Below the pieces are notes generated by a model, which saw nothing but the letters and a program-made list of their open reading frames with translations, had not been told where the DNA came from and did no database searches. Below, piece after piece: positions 50,830 to 60,729 of a DNA stretch of 64,000 nucleotides. Within the stretch, counting starts at the first letter, position 1, and every line of letters begins with the position of its first letter. The stretch is from positions 23,291,265 through 23,355,264 of the forward strand of contig NC_088303.1 in assembly GCF_032854445.1 (NCBI RefSeq), in the 5' to 3' direction. The DNA is from Liolophura sinensis. Taxonomy: Eukaryota; Mollusca; Polyplacophora; Chitonida; Chitonidae. Made by a program: the position numbers and the translations under genes.

Positions 50830-50876
50830 AATCAGCGTGCGAGAAGGGGTTACGTAAGAAAAAACGAACCAATCAG
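50604..50876 (+). promoter_or_regulatory. CRE and two NF-Y CCAAT boxes before the polymerase gene
   Basis: A consensus CRE, TGACGTCA, is at 50604-50611. Two identical CCAATCAG boxes (NF-Y type) are at 50828-50835 and 50869-50876, 41 bases apart, about 110-160 bases upstream of the ATG at 50987. The CRE is inside the direct repeat; the CCAAT boxes lie just outside it. No TATA box is clear. Promoter function is inferred from these motifs and their position. Confidence 0.5.
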
Positions 50877-51716
50877 CGTGTGGTTAATTTCCGCGTGTCT
50901 CAGGTACAAAAAGACAGGTGCAGCAGTAGCAGATCACTTCACCAGAAGACACCGACCGAGCGAGCGAGCGAGCGAGCAAACAACCGATGATGGACCGAGA
51001 GGATTTCGAGGGCGATACAGAAAAGAAGACGTTGGAGGGGAAGAAGACGGCGAAGCTATTTACCTGCGAGGTGTGAGAACGAGGATTTACCCGACGCGAT
51101 AACTGGCGACGGCATCACCAAACACAACACGGCGACAAGGAAAAGAAGACGGCATTGACCTGCCGGGTGTGTGCCCAGCACTTTACCCGGCGGGATAACT
51201 GGCTCCGACACCGGCGGAGGCATCACCAGCCCCAGACAAAAAAAAAAAGATTCACCTGCCCGACCTGTGACCGGGCGTTTTTTCGCCGGGAACATTTGAT
51301 CCACCATCAACAGCGGCATGGCAACAAAAAAGAACGTGTGTGGCATTGTGAAGACTGCAAGAAGTCTTTCTACCGGTTGTGGGATTGGCGGACCCATCAA
51401 CGTGGGAAACACGACCCGGTAAGTTCTTTTTTTTAATTTATTTTAATTTATTTAAAAATTATCTTTGAAAAAAAGTTTAAAACACGTAGACCTGATCTTC
51501 CGCTGCCTGATATACGTATGTGGGGATGTAGTTCCTGTTCTTGAAGGAATTATGGTGGAGTAACATAGCATGCGCGATTTTAATCCTCAGGGAAAACTAG
51601 GTCAACGCTGATCAATTGTTTAAATGTCGGTGTGTCGAAAAAAAAAAGAGAAAAAGACGCGATACAGCAGGCGCCGCTTGATTATGGAGGTTGAAAAGCC
51701 ACCGTATCGCATGAAT

Positions 51717-51789
51717 GGCCGGTTAGCTTAGTCGGCAGAGCGTCGGGCTAATAACGCGAATGTCACGGGTTCGAGCCCCATATCGGCCA
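51717..51789 (+). tRNA. tRNA-Ile(AAT)-like gene inside the polymerase intron
   Basis: 73 nt. The acceptor stem is fully paired (GGCCGGT with ATCGGCC) and A73 follows. D-arm TAGCTTAGTCGGCAGAGC fits the A box; T-arm GGGTTCGAGCCCC fits the B box. The anticodon loop CTAATAA gives AAT. There is one G-G mismatch in the anticodon stem and one C-A mismatch in the T stem. A TTTTT run soon after (near 51796) could terminate RNA polymerase III. It may be an active divergent gene or a pseudogene; it is not a SINE head, since no SINE body follows. Confidence 0.7.
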
Positions 51790-52198
51790 GTTGACGTTTT
51801 TCATTTTTGATGATGGGCATTGAGTTTTTTTCATTTTCGTTTCTTTCCATACTATTTCGTTTTAAATAACGACGAGTATGTTGAATTTGGGGATAGTCTT
51901 TGAAGTCCAAATGTTGAATCATGTGCATGTATGAGTAGTTGCTTTCCGTATTCAGCGTTGGTCATCTCAGACTTGGTGACAAAAAGGGTCCGTTTCCAAA
52001 AAAATCATGCGCACAATAAATGTACATATATAAATCATGTACATGTACACAGGCCTGCACGTACAACGTATTCAGTATATACATGTATGTAGTTATGAGC
52101 TAATGTATTAATATCCATTAAGAAATGTAAACAGTTCCAGGTAATCGTTCAGAACAAACACTCTGACCCCCCTCCATGTAGTATACCATCACACTCTA

Positions 52199-52547
52199 GA
52201 TTTGGTGCCTTTTCTATGTAAATTGGAATAAAACAATAATTATTGGACATCGTAGATGGCGCTGTAGGGCTCTTCTCATATTTTGTACTATGAATGGTTC
52301 AATTTTCGATACTTGAGACTCACGGGTGAACTGCTTTCGCAGTGGCACAGCGAGTGCTACATAACCGTATGCCTCCAAGTTATCAGCTTATTTGTTACCT
52401 TACACGTTTCTGTGGTCATATTCTCTGGATTTGGTGACATTTCTATGTAAATTTGAATAAAACAATAATTATTGGACATCATAGATGGCGCTGTGGGGCT
52501 CTTCTCATATTTTGTACTATGAATGGTTCAATTTTCGATACTTGAGC
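52199..52547 (+). repeat. ~118-bp direct duplication in the polymerase intron
   Basis: Copies 52199-52318 and 52428-52547 share gaataaaacaataattattg, ctcttctcatattttgtact and atggttcaattttcgatact with few differences. Confidence 0.85.
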
Positions 52548-52679
52548 ACCTGCTATGTATATATGTCTAATACTGACAAGCCTGCCCTCCACCGACTGAC
52601 CCACCTGCCTACCAGCCTACCTCCCGACCAGACTGCATTGAAATACATAAGTAACAATCGGAATGGCTCCTATGTATTA

Positions 52680-52965
52680 TGTATTAAAAAAAAAAATTTT
52701 ATACCTTTTTTTTCACTGAGGATACGGTACATCATTGAATAAGTGGTCATTGTATGCTTAGATGTCTTCTTTCTTTCCTGAACCCGCTTTGCTTCTTGAA
52801 AGTTAATTTAAGACAGTAAGAGCTATCGCATGTTACATGTTTGTAACAGTATATGAAAAGTATAAAAAAAAACTTCTTTACTGGATAATATGCAATAAGA
52901 CATGCTGCATTTCATTGCTAAAAATTACTATTCACAGCTGAGATCGCTAGATTTCTTATTGAAAT
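52680..52965 (+). repeat. repeat shared with 58096-58230 and 60860-61130
   Basis: Contains aacttctttactggataata, tgcaataagacatgctgcat and attactattcacagctgag. The reverse complement of 60860-61130, in an intron of the A1CF-like gene, covers it and also the separate piece at 58096-58230. Confidence 0.8.
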
Positions 52966-53312
52966 AACAGTAGTTTTAGTTCAATATATTTAAGGATAGT
53001 TGTGTCTTTTAATAGTTTGTAACTCCAGTAAAGCTAGATAGAAAGCTTGAGTAGCTTAGAGGATATTTCCTTATGTATTTTGTAGTAGAAATCCACGAAT
53101 GTGTGCGATATCAAATGTATGTAAACAAGGGGTATAACTCCTGATGGAATACGCTTAGCAGGGGCGACTACTTTTGTTGGAATAATGGAAATAAGGGGCA
53201 TAACTCTAAATGTCAAACGACAATACGTGTCTGGAAAGAGTAATATATAGTAATTTTCTTTATTTTTTGTTCCAAAACTGTATAGGGGTTTTGCAGAGTT
53301 AACAATTGTATC

Positions 53313-53336
53313 AGTATATATATATATATATATATA
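53313..53336. repeat. (TA)n microsatellite
   Basis: About eleven TA units inside the polymerase intron. Confidence 0.9.
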
Positions 53337-56300
53337 GATTTATTTCATTTAGTTCATAATTGTGTAAAGCAAACTCATGTCACAATTCATTTAAACACAT
53401 TGTATTACTTTATTTCACTTAATTTACAATATCCCAAGAAAATTAATTATGATTTGTTGTTATTTAAATCGGGCACTCATTTACCATCCTTGAGACGATC
53501 GCAAATAGTATGTATAGAGTATGTCTAGGGTTTACTTGGGTTATAACGTCTACACCCTTCTATGTTACAGAGACCTGTTTCATCTACCACCACCACCAAC
53601 ACCACCGACGACAACAAACCCAGCACGAGTAAAGCTCAAGTGAGTTTAGCGGGGGCTGCCTCGCTGAAAGAAGAAGAAGAAAAGAAAAAACAAAGTCCAA
53701 CGAGCCAGTTCGAACCCGACCCGGTACAGCCTCACGAGGCTGTCTTGTCGAGCGGTGACAGTGACGTACGGGAGTTGTACCAGCGGCATTGGCGATCGAT
53801 CAGAACGCATTTCCATCGCCACAAACCAATTCAAGACTGCTATAATTACCGACTGAGTGATCTCGGTACTATCCCAGCCTATGTAGACGAGATTTACGAA
53901 GACCAGCCGACCACTTTCACTATCAATTACAGTTTTGGATATATCCTCCGCCACAAAGAGACGGGTCAGGTGCGGTATTATTACCCGAGCACCAACAACA
54001 CCCGAGTACTCGACGCACCGTACCGCGTGGCGAGTCGGGCTGACCTGCGAGGATTCCACACCCAGCATCTCCTCACCCAAGACCCGCTTACCTGGGCTCA
54101 AAAACAACGCCCCAATACGAAATGGACCGTCGACCTCATCACCAACGTGATGTTTTTCGTCCACAAACTGCCACATCAACCTAAGGTGGGGTAACGTTAC
54201 CCTCTTACCTGACGGGAAACAAGGGGTTACACACGTTGGTGGGTGGAGCTAATGGTCCTTACAGGGACTATTTGTGTTTGTTTCGGTGTCTGGCCGTCCA
54301 TCTAGGCCAGGCCGACCCCAAAAACTGCGAGGCCCAGGCTGGGGTGTATTACCGCAGGTATCTGGAGGAAATGGAGATGGAGCCGAGGTATTTCCGCGGA
54401 GTACCCCTCAGTGCGCTGGACACGGTTGGAAAGCCTGTTTCAAGTGAATATTCAAGTCTACCACCTCATCCCCATTGACAGGTCGTACTCAGCACAACTC
54501 ATTCACCGCAGTGCCGAGCGCTATTCTCCCCCTACCCTGCGGTTAAACCTGTACCAGCGACATTTCAGCTATATCAAAGACATGGGGCGTTATGCTCGAT
54601 CTTTCACCTGCCAGGTGTGCCATAAGAGTTTTCGGACACTGCGGGAGTTACGACGGCACGGTCAAACGTGCACCGACGCCATTCGACGAAAGTACCCGGG
54701 GGGTGTCTTCCGCAATCGGCCCACCATTTTCGAAACGTTGGCGGACATGGGGATCGAACTCCAGGACGGTGACGACGGCATCTTCCCATACCGAGCGTGT
54801 TACGACTTTGAGGCGTACTTGGCTCCGGTGAACCCGGTGGACGATGCGGCGACTGCCTCGACGGAATGGACGGCTCAACACATGCCCATGAGTGTCAGCG
54901 TCAACTCTAATGTACCGGATCGCGACCAGCCCGTGTGTTTCATCTCCACCGGCGATCCCCAGGCACTCGTCGAGGCCATGATGGCTTACCTCAACGACAT
55001 CAGCGAGATCAGTAGCACCTATCTCCACGAGCGTTATGCTTACATCCTGGACGCCTTAGACAAGCGGATCGATCCCGACGAGAAGAAACCGTCTTACATA
55101 CGCCGAGTGCGGGACAGATTCGTGACCTATATAGACCAGCTCCCCGTCCTCGGCTTTAACTCGGGTAACTATGACCTGAACTTAATCAAACAACAGCTTT
55201 ACCCCCACCTGGTCCAGAGCGGTGATTTGGAGTATGTATTTAAGCGGAACAATAATCACATGGCCCTCACCACACCGCAGCTGAAATTTCTGGACATTCG
55301 GAATTACCTGGCCCCGAATTACAGTTACGACAAGTGGGTGAAAGCTTACGACTGTCACGTGACCAAAGGGAAATTTTGTTACAGCTACATAGACTCCCTG
55401 GCCCGGCTGGAGGAAACGGTCCTGCCACCGCAGCATGCTTTCGACAATGATCTCACCCACCAGCCGTGTACGGACGCAGAGTACAAGACCTTACAGACGG
55501 TGTGGCGAGAGCACGGCATGCGGACCGTCAAAGACTTGCTGCGGTGGTATAATAACCTAGACGTCATTCCCTTCATGTAGGCTGCTGAGAAGATGTCGGT
55601 GTTCTACCGAACCATGCATGTGGATGTCTTCAAAGACTGCATCAGCATACCAGGGCTTACCCTCCACTACTTATTCCACGATTTACGCTCTGTGTTCACC
55701 CTCGTCGGTGAGAAAGACAAAGACATGCACGATTGCCTCAAGAAAAACATCGTGGGTGGGCCGAGCATCATTTTCCACCGCTACCACGAACGAGGCGTGA
55801 CCCGTATACGGGGAGGAAAGCTGTGTCAGCGCATCGTGGGATTCGATGCCAACGCGCTATACCTGTACTGCCTGGCCTCACCTATGCCGGCGATCACTGC
55901 GTCCGTTGGCGCCGTCGGGATGGGGGAGAGAAGTTCGTTCCCTCCGGCACCGCCACCCGTCTGGCTGAAAAATGGCTGGACTGGGAGTCACAGCAGCTGG
56001 GGGTATCGATCCATCACCGACTCAATCACACCGAGAAGCGGATCGGTGACCGACAACTCCCCGTAGACGGGTTCGCCTATATCGACGGACAGCCTACTGT
56101 GTTTCAATTCCACGGGTGTTATTTCCGCTATCACGGCTGTCACCTGAATCACCCTCGCCCAGGAAAGGTGTGTTACAACGAGCGGCGGGGATTAAGCCCC
56201 CAGGACTTACGGCGGGAGGTGGATGCGAACGACGCATACATTCGCTCCCAGGGCTATCCATTGGTAACGATATGGGAGTGCGAGTTCCACCGCCAACACG

Positions 56301-57487
56301 CGACAAACCCAGCCTTACGGGACTTCCTACAACGATACGGTTTACCCCCGTCACAGCGACAGCCCAAGACACAAGCTCAGCTCATGGAGGCTGTCATTCA
56401 AGGCCAGTTGTTTGGATTTGTGGAATGTGACATCCACGTGCCGGACCACCTGAAAGCGGACTTTGCTGAATGTCCACCCATCTTTAAAAACACCGAGGTG
56501 AGTCGGGCTGATATAGGCCCCACCATGGCAGAGTGGTATCTCGGTCGGGGATTGGTCGTCACGCACGTCTACCAAGCGATGGAATACACACCGGAGCGAG
56601 CGTTCGAATCCTTCGCAGACGCCGTCACCCAAGCTCGACGGGAGGGAGATGTCGACCCGAACAAAGCCCTGATCGGGGAGAGGATGAAGATGTTGAGGAA
56701 TTCAGGTTATGGAAAAACCGTCACCAATCAAGACCGACACGTGGATGTCAAAATCTGCGATCTGGCAAAAACACGAAAATTACTGGAGAGTGTTCGGTGT
56801 CGAACCGTCGACCCCATCGACGAGACCACCTTTGAAGTGACGAGTAGCAAGAAGACCATTCGCTACAGTCTCCCCTTGCAAATAGGGTGTATGGTCTACC
56901 AGTATGCCAAACTCCGCATGCTGGGATTTTATTACGATTTCATGGCTCGTTTTTTAGACAAGGCGGATTGGCAGTACTGTGAGATGGACACAGACTCTGC
57001 TTACATGGCTTGGTCTGACCCAGACTGGGAATCCCTCGTCAAACCCGAGCTGCGAGCCGTGTACGAGACCGAGCGGGATGCGTGGTTACCCCGTCGCGAC
57101 CATTACGACCACGATAAGCGCACACCGGGGCTTTTCAAAGTCGGTGATGCTATCGTCAGTTTGTGTTCCAAGACTTATTATTGTTACGGCGGGGAATCCA
57201 ACGCCAAAGACAAACTCTCCTACAAAGGTGTGAGCGCACGAGGTGTGGACAAGGCCGTGTACCTCTCTGTGTTGCGCGATCACCAAAGCGCGAGTGGTGT
57301 GAATCGGGGGATGCGGATGCGGGGCAATACGATGTACTCGTATACCCAACACAAAGACGCATTCACGTACTTTTACGGGAAGCGAAAAGTGCTCCCCGAC
57401 GGGGTGAGCACCACCTATTTAGATCTGTAGAACGGTGCTATGGATACTCTACACGCCCTGCTCCCGTGCTCTTGTGACACTTCCGAC

Positions 57488-57503
57488 GGCCCTTTTCAGG
57501 GCC
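57488..57503 (+). terminator. replication-dependent histone-type 3' stem-loop
   Basis: GGCCCTTTTCAGGGCC: a 6-bp stem with a UUUC loop, followed by AACCA. The histone consensus is GGYYYTTYTNARRRCC with an ACCCA-type tail; this differs from the commonest histone form only by a compensated base pair. It lies 57 nt after the TAG at 57428-57430, a usual histone distance. Known role: bound by SLBP and cleaved after the ACCA, giving mRNA without poly(A) that is stable only in S phase. Function here is inferred. Confidence 0.85.
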
Positions 57504-57509
57504 AACCAA

Positions 57510-57526
57510 CTCTTCCCGAAAGAGTA
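57510..57526 (+). promoter_or_regulatory. histone downstream element-like GAAAGAG, with second hairpin
   Basis: GAAAGAG at 57518-57524 begins 14 nt after the stem-loop, where the purine-rich U7 snRNA-binding element lies in histone pre-mRNAs. The same bases can pair as ACTCTT/AAGAGT (a 6-bp hairpin). A further purine-rich tract, cagaaagaaaagaag, follows at about 57554. An AATAAA at 57891-57896 offers an alternative polyadenylation site. Confidence 0.6.
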
Positions 57527-57697
57527 CTTTCTCAATATAAGCACTAAAAAAACAGAAAGAAAAGAAGCCCCACACCAAACACAGTCTTCCCATCTTTTTT
57601 TTTTTTAATTGTACAATTTTTTTTCATGTGTTATATCATTCGCAGTGGTACATACGTTAAAAAGTTAAAAACACCTAGCGGGGGGCGGCGTAATAGC

Positions 57698-57849
57698 CTG
57701 ACACACTGACCCGACTTGCCGTGCCTGCTACATCGTCATACATTGTTGCCGAGCGGCGCCTTGCCGGTATACCGCAGACGGCCTGGTAACAATGTATGAC
57801 GCAACAATGTATGACGATGTAACAGGCGGTGAGTGGGTCAGTGTGTCAG
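57698..57849. repeat. imperfect ~50-bp inverted repeat, right side of element
   Basis: Left arm 57698-57749 (ctgacacactgaccc ... tacatcgtcatacattgttg) pairs with right arm 57801-57849 (caacaatgtatgacgatgta ... gggtcagtgtgtcag) with a few mismatches around the middle. The ~51-nt loop holds an extra copy of aacaatgtatgac. Confidence 0.9.
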
Positions 57850-57965
57850 TGTGCTATAGCTGGCCTGCATGCTGTTGTGGTAGTCCTCATAATAAAAAAA
57901 GAAAAAAGTCAAACCACCACGGTATGCGAGTCTCATAGTCTCTTTTTTAAATTTTATTCCATACT

Positions 57966-58100
57966 GTATGGCGTATGACGTCACCCCTTCCAAACATTCG
58001 CTGGGGCAGTTTGGGCAGTTTGGTGGGTTTTTTCCACGCCGCGGGGCATATGTGATAAGGAGTGATGTGTGTAGTAGACTAGCGTATAGTATAACAGTAT
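57966..58100 (+). repeat. partial copy of the direct repeat
   Basis: Starts with tatgacgtcaccccttccaa, then ggtgggttttttccacgccg and cggggcatatgtg, the CRE-containing end of the repeat, and then diverges. Confidence 0.85.
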
Positions 58101-58332
58101 ATGAAAAAAAAGTATAAAAAAACTTCTTTACTGGATCACATGCAATAAGACATGCTGCATTTCATTGCTGAAAATTACTATTCACAGCTGAGCTGTTTAC
58201 CGTTATGTAAGCACTTGCGACAAATGTGTTTTCCATCACCTGTAGATGGTGTGTCCATAGGGTTTCCACTCCATGTAGGTGACATGTATAAGGGTGTACT
58301 CCCCAGCTCGCTGGCGCAGTGGCTGACGGCAG

Positions 58333-58425
58333 TGGCTGGTTGACTGACTGGCAACAATGTATACAAGACGCAGCCGATCAAAACAAAAACCACGTGTCAA
58401 AACAAAACACAGCTGACAATGATAT
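58333..58425 (+). repeat. right-flank duplication, copy 1
   Basis: ggcaacaatgtatacaagac, gcagccgatcaaaac, accacgtgtcaaaacaaaac and acagctgacaa recur at 59006-59115 in the same orientation. Confidence 0.85.
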
Positions 58426-58601
58426 GTTTCCTGAACAATGGTGAACGGGAATACCTATCTGGATGGTTCCTATGTTTTATGTATGAAAAAAAGGGACTGG
58501 GTCAGTGTGCCAGTGTGTCATGCTAGGGCTGCTATCTATCGGAATGGTTCCTATGTATTATGTATTAAAAAAAAAATTTTTTTTTAGCGGATTGACGCTT
58601 G

Positions 58602-58850
58602 GTGTGACGTCACCCCTTCCAAACATTCGCTAGGGGAGTTTGGTGGGTTTTTTCCAGGCCGCGGGGCGTATGTGTATAGACTAGTGTATAGTACACTAGC
58701 GTATAACAGTATAGGGAAAAAGAGAGAGAAAAAAAGAGGCAAAACGTCGGCTTGTAAAGTCGAGTGGGACAGCTCGAAAAGAGCTCCCTGGCGCCAAAAC
58801 GGGCCAATGGGCGAGCCGGATTTGCCCCAAAACGGCCCAACGGGGAGCCC
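58602..58850 (+). repeat. direct repeat, right copy
   Basis: Near-full match to 50601-50829, with a ~20-bp longer segment around gtatagtacactagcgtata. It contains the CRE. It is not followed by the CCAAT boxes or by any coding exon. Confidence 0.9.
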
Positions 58851-58900
58851 GTAAAAAGGACCTCCCCGTGGGGAGACGGGGAAAAATGAACCCAACCCAA

Positions 58901-58995
58901 AGGGCTGGTAGGTGTGACGTCACCCCTTCGATGGGGAGTTTGGTGGGTTTTTTCCACGCCGCGGGGCGTATGTGTGTATACTAGCGTTATGTATT
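58901..58995 (+). repeat. second partial copy of the direct repeat
   Basis: agggctggtaggtgtgacgt, caccccttcgatggggagtt and ttccacgccgcggggcgtat. The agggctgg start also matches the left-end hairpin at 50581, so this copy extends further left than 58602-58850. Confidence 0.85.
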
Positions 58996-59002
58996 GACGC
59001 AC

Positions 59003-59115
59003 CGGCTGGCTGGCTGGCTGGCTGGCTGGCAACAATGTATACAAGGCGCAGCCGATCAAAAACCACGTGTCCAAACAAAAACCACGTGTCAAAACAAAGC
59101 ACAGCTGACAACATT
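59003..59115 (+). repeat. (GGCT)n and right-flank duplication, copy 2
   Basis: About seven ggct units, then caacaatgtatacaaggcgc and accacgtgtcaaaacaaagc, matching 58333-58425. Confidence 0.85.
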
Positions 59116-59337
59116 GTTGGCGTGACTGCGGGCCGGCTGGTGAATAGGATCGCTCAGCGTGTCTTTGCAACACTGTTCGCCCAGGAAGGCTCACTGCTGC
59201 AGGCAGAGGGTCGGTGTTATGAACCGTAGACCCTGTCGGTGGGATTTTTTTTGGGTGATCTGCCTGTCTGTCTACCTGCTGGTTGTGGTAGGGATGGATG
59301 GATCGACACCACACCCAAACATGCACGTACACTGGAG

Positions 59338-59410
59338 ACTCTACTCTACTCTACTATACTATACTATACTATACTATACTATACTATACTCTACTCTATA
59401 CTATATATAG
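59338..59410. repeat. (TACTA)n microsatellite
   Basis: ctactctactatactatact-type repeats over about 70 bases. Confidence 0.9.
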
Positions 59411-59935
59411 GCGGTGTAGTGGAATAGAGTACAGTAGAGTATAGGGGAAAAAAAAAAGAAAAAACTTGGATCAGAAAATCTCGAAGCTTATAAGAAACTT
59501 GGAGGAGATCAATGTGATGGTATTTCGCACATATTTTCAGCATCTATATTTTCACCAACATCCACATATTTAAGCAAGATATGTAACAGCCATTTCTTAA
59601 ACGGTTAAATTCAATTATTCTTTATCAACTAATCTTAACACACATATATACAAGACAACCAAATGACCATGAAGGAGAAAACAACTACCAGGTTATATTA
59701 AAAAATTCTTTTTTTTTCAATGTTTTATTCTTTTCTATCAAAAATCTGAAATACGAAAGGATATACCGAAACATACTAATATCTTCAACAGAAACTTGCA
59801 GTACTTGCTATGGGGAACCTAACAGAGCCCATACGTGTAAATGATAAATACATGATATTGAAAATAAATGATAAATGGGTGCACTGAACAGCTAATTTGA
59901 CTTTGAAAAGACCGGTCAAAGCAGGTGTCAAAATG

Positions 59936-60729
59936 TCTGGCTCTATTAGTACAGATGCGCTTTCCAAAACATGAGGCAAAAATGGAATTAAATGCTCACA
60001 GCAAAGCCATCTAAAATACAACAATGGTTTTCCAACACAAACGTCAAATGTTCTGTATTTTCACGAACATCCACATATTTTAGCAAGATATGTAACAGCC
60101 ATTTCTTAAACGGTTAAATTCAGTTATTCTTTATCCACTAATCTTAACACACATATACAAAACAACCAAATGACCATCGAAGAGAAAACGACAACTACCA
60201 GTAGGTCATCCATGGCTTTTCACATGATCTGTTGGAAGCGTTCCACAGGTGGGTCGGGGTGGTTGGCATAGCTCGGCTGGGTGTAAGGATATGGTGGGCT
60301 AATGTACTCTAGGGCTGCAGCACAAAACAATATCTGGCTCTATTAGTAGAGATGTGCTTTCCAAAACATGAGGCAAAAATGGAATTAAATGCTCACAGCA
60401 AAGCCATCTAAAATACAACAATGGTTTTCCAACACAAACGTCAAATGTTCTGTATTTTCACGAACATCCACATATTTTAGCAAGATATGTAACAGCCATT
60501 CCTTAAACAGTTAAATTCAGTTATTCTTTATCCACTAATCTTAACACACATATACAAAACAACCAAATGACCATCGAAGAGAAAACGACAACTACCAGTA
60601 GGTCATCCATGGCTTTTCACATGATCTGTTGGAAGCGTTCCACAGGTGGGTCGGGGTGGTTGGCATAGCTCGGCTGGGTGTAAGGATATGGTGGGCTAAT
60701 GTACTCTAGGGCTGCAGCACAAAACAATA
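59936..60729 (-). repeat. 397-bp tandem duplication containing the A1CF-like last exon
   Basis: Copy 1 59936-60332 and copy 2 60333-60729 are almost identical. Each holds the acceptor, the last coding exon and downstream sequence. A partial diverged third copy of the downstream part lies at about 59560-59700. On the minus strand an AATAAA is at 59724-59729. Confidence 0.95.

Larger units (their letters stand above)
50987..57430 (+). pseudogene. C2H2 zinc finger / nuclease-like / family B DNA polymerase, broken copy
   Basis: A replicase of a mobile element, family B (DNA_pol_B_2, protein-primed type by resemblance). Exon 1, 50987-51418, encodes four C2H2 fingers; exon 2, 53571-57430, the rest; phase 0 intron GTAAGT...ACAG. 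In exon 2: a Thr/Lys/Glu-rich linker, a CLFRCLAVH block (~54275), a fifth Cys/His finger FTCQVCHKSF (~54602), 3'-5' exonuclease motifs DFE (54804-54812) and FNSGNYDL (~55155), polymerase motif A GFDANALYLYC (~55840), an inserted Vsr-like nuclease region FQFHGCYF...TIWECEF (56102-56288), motif B NSGYGKT (~56699) and motif C DTDSAY (56987-57004). Breaks: TGA at 51074, indels near 54188-54191, 54424-54428 and 55889-55892, and TAG at 55578. Otherwise the frames are clean, so inactivation is recent or partly consensus error. The polymerase family is sure; the element class is not. Confidence 0.9.
50517..59115 (+). mobile_element. DNA-polymerase-encoding mobile element with hairpins and direct repeats
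   Basis: A GC-richer island contrasting with AT-rich flanks. From left: two hairpins (50517-50608), a ~230-bp direct repeat with a CRE (50601-50829), CCAAT boxes, a two-exon zinc finger/family B polymerase gene (50987-57430), a histone-type 3' stem-loop (57488-57503), a ~50-bp-arm inverted repeat (57698-57849) and a right flank of repeated promoter-like blocks, including a full second copy of the direct repeat (58602-58850). Exact termini and target-site duplications could not be fixed, so the outer limits are approximate. A self-synthesising element is inferred from the polymerase; no integrase, ATPase or capsid gene is seen. Confidence 0.7.

Noticed and set aside
51074..51076. Polymerase as a true selenoprotein
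   Set aside because: No SECIS-like structure was recognised, and the copy has other inactivating lesions, so a nonsense mutation is much likelier. Kept only as a point to check.
53646..54179. 177-codon antisense open frame over the polymerase exon
   Set aside because: Shadow of the real plus-strand coding frame; no recognisable domain.
54191..54264. Possible 74-nt intron (GT...AG) in the polymerase gene
   Set aside because: A shifted frame through the same bases reads LPSYLTGNKGLHTLVGG straight into the conserved CLFRCLAVH block, so a one-base frameshift in the preceding G run explains it better.
58610..59332. 240-codon minus-strand frame in the element's right flank
   Set aside because: Runs across GC-rich direct repeats and (GGCT)n; similar peptides appear from each repeat copy, and there is no domain.
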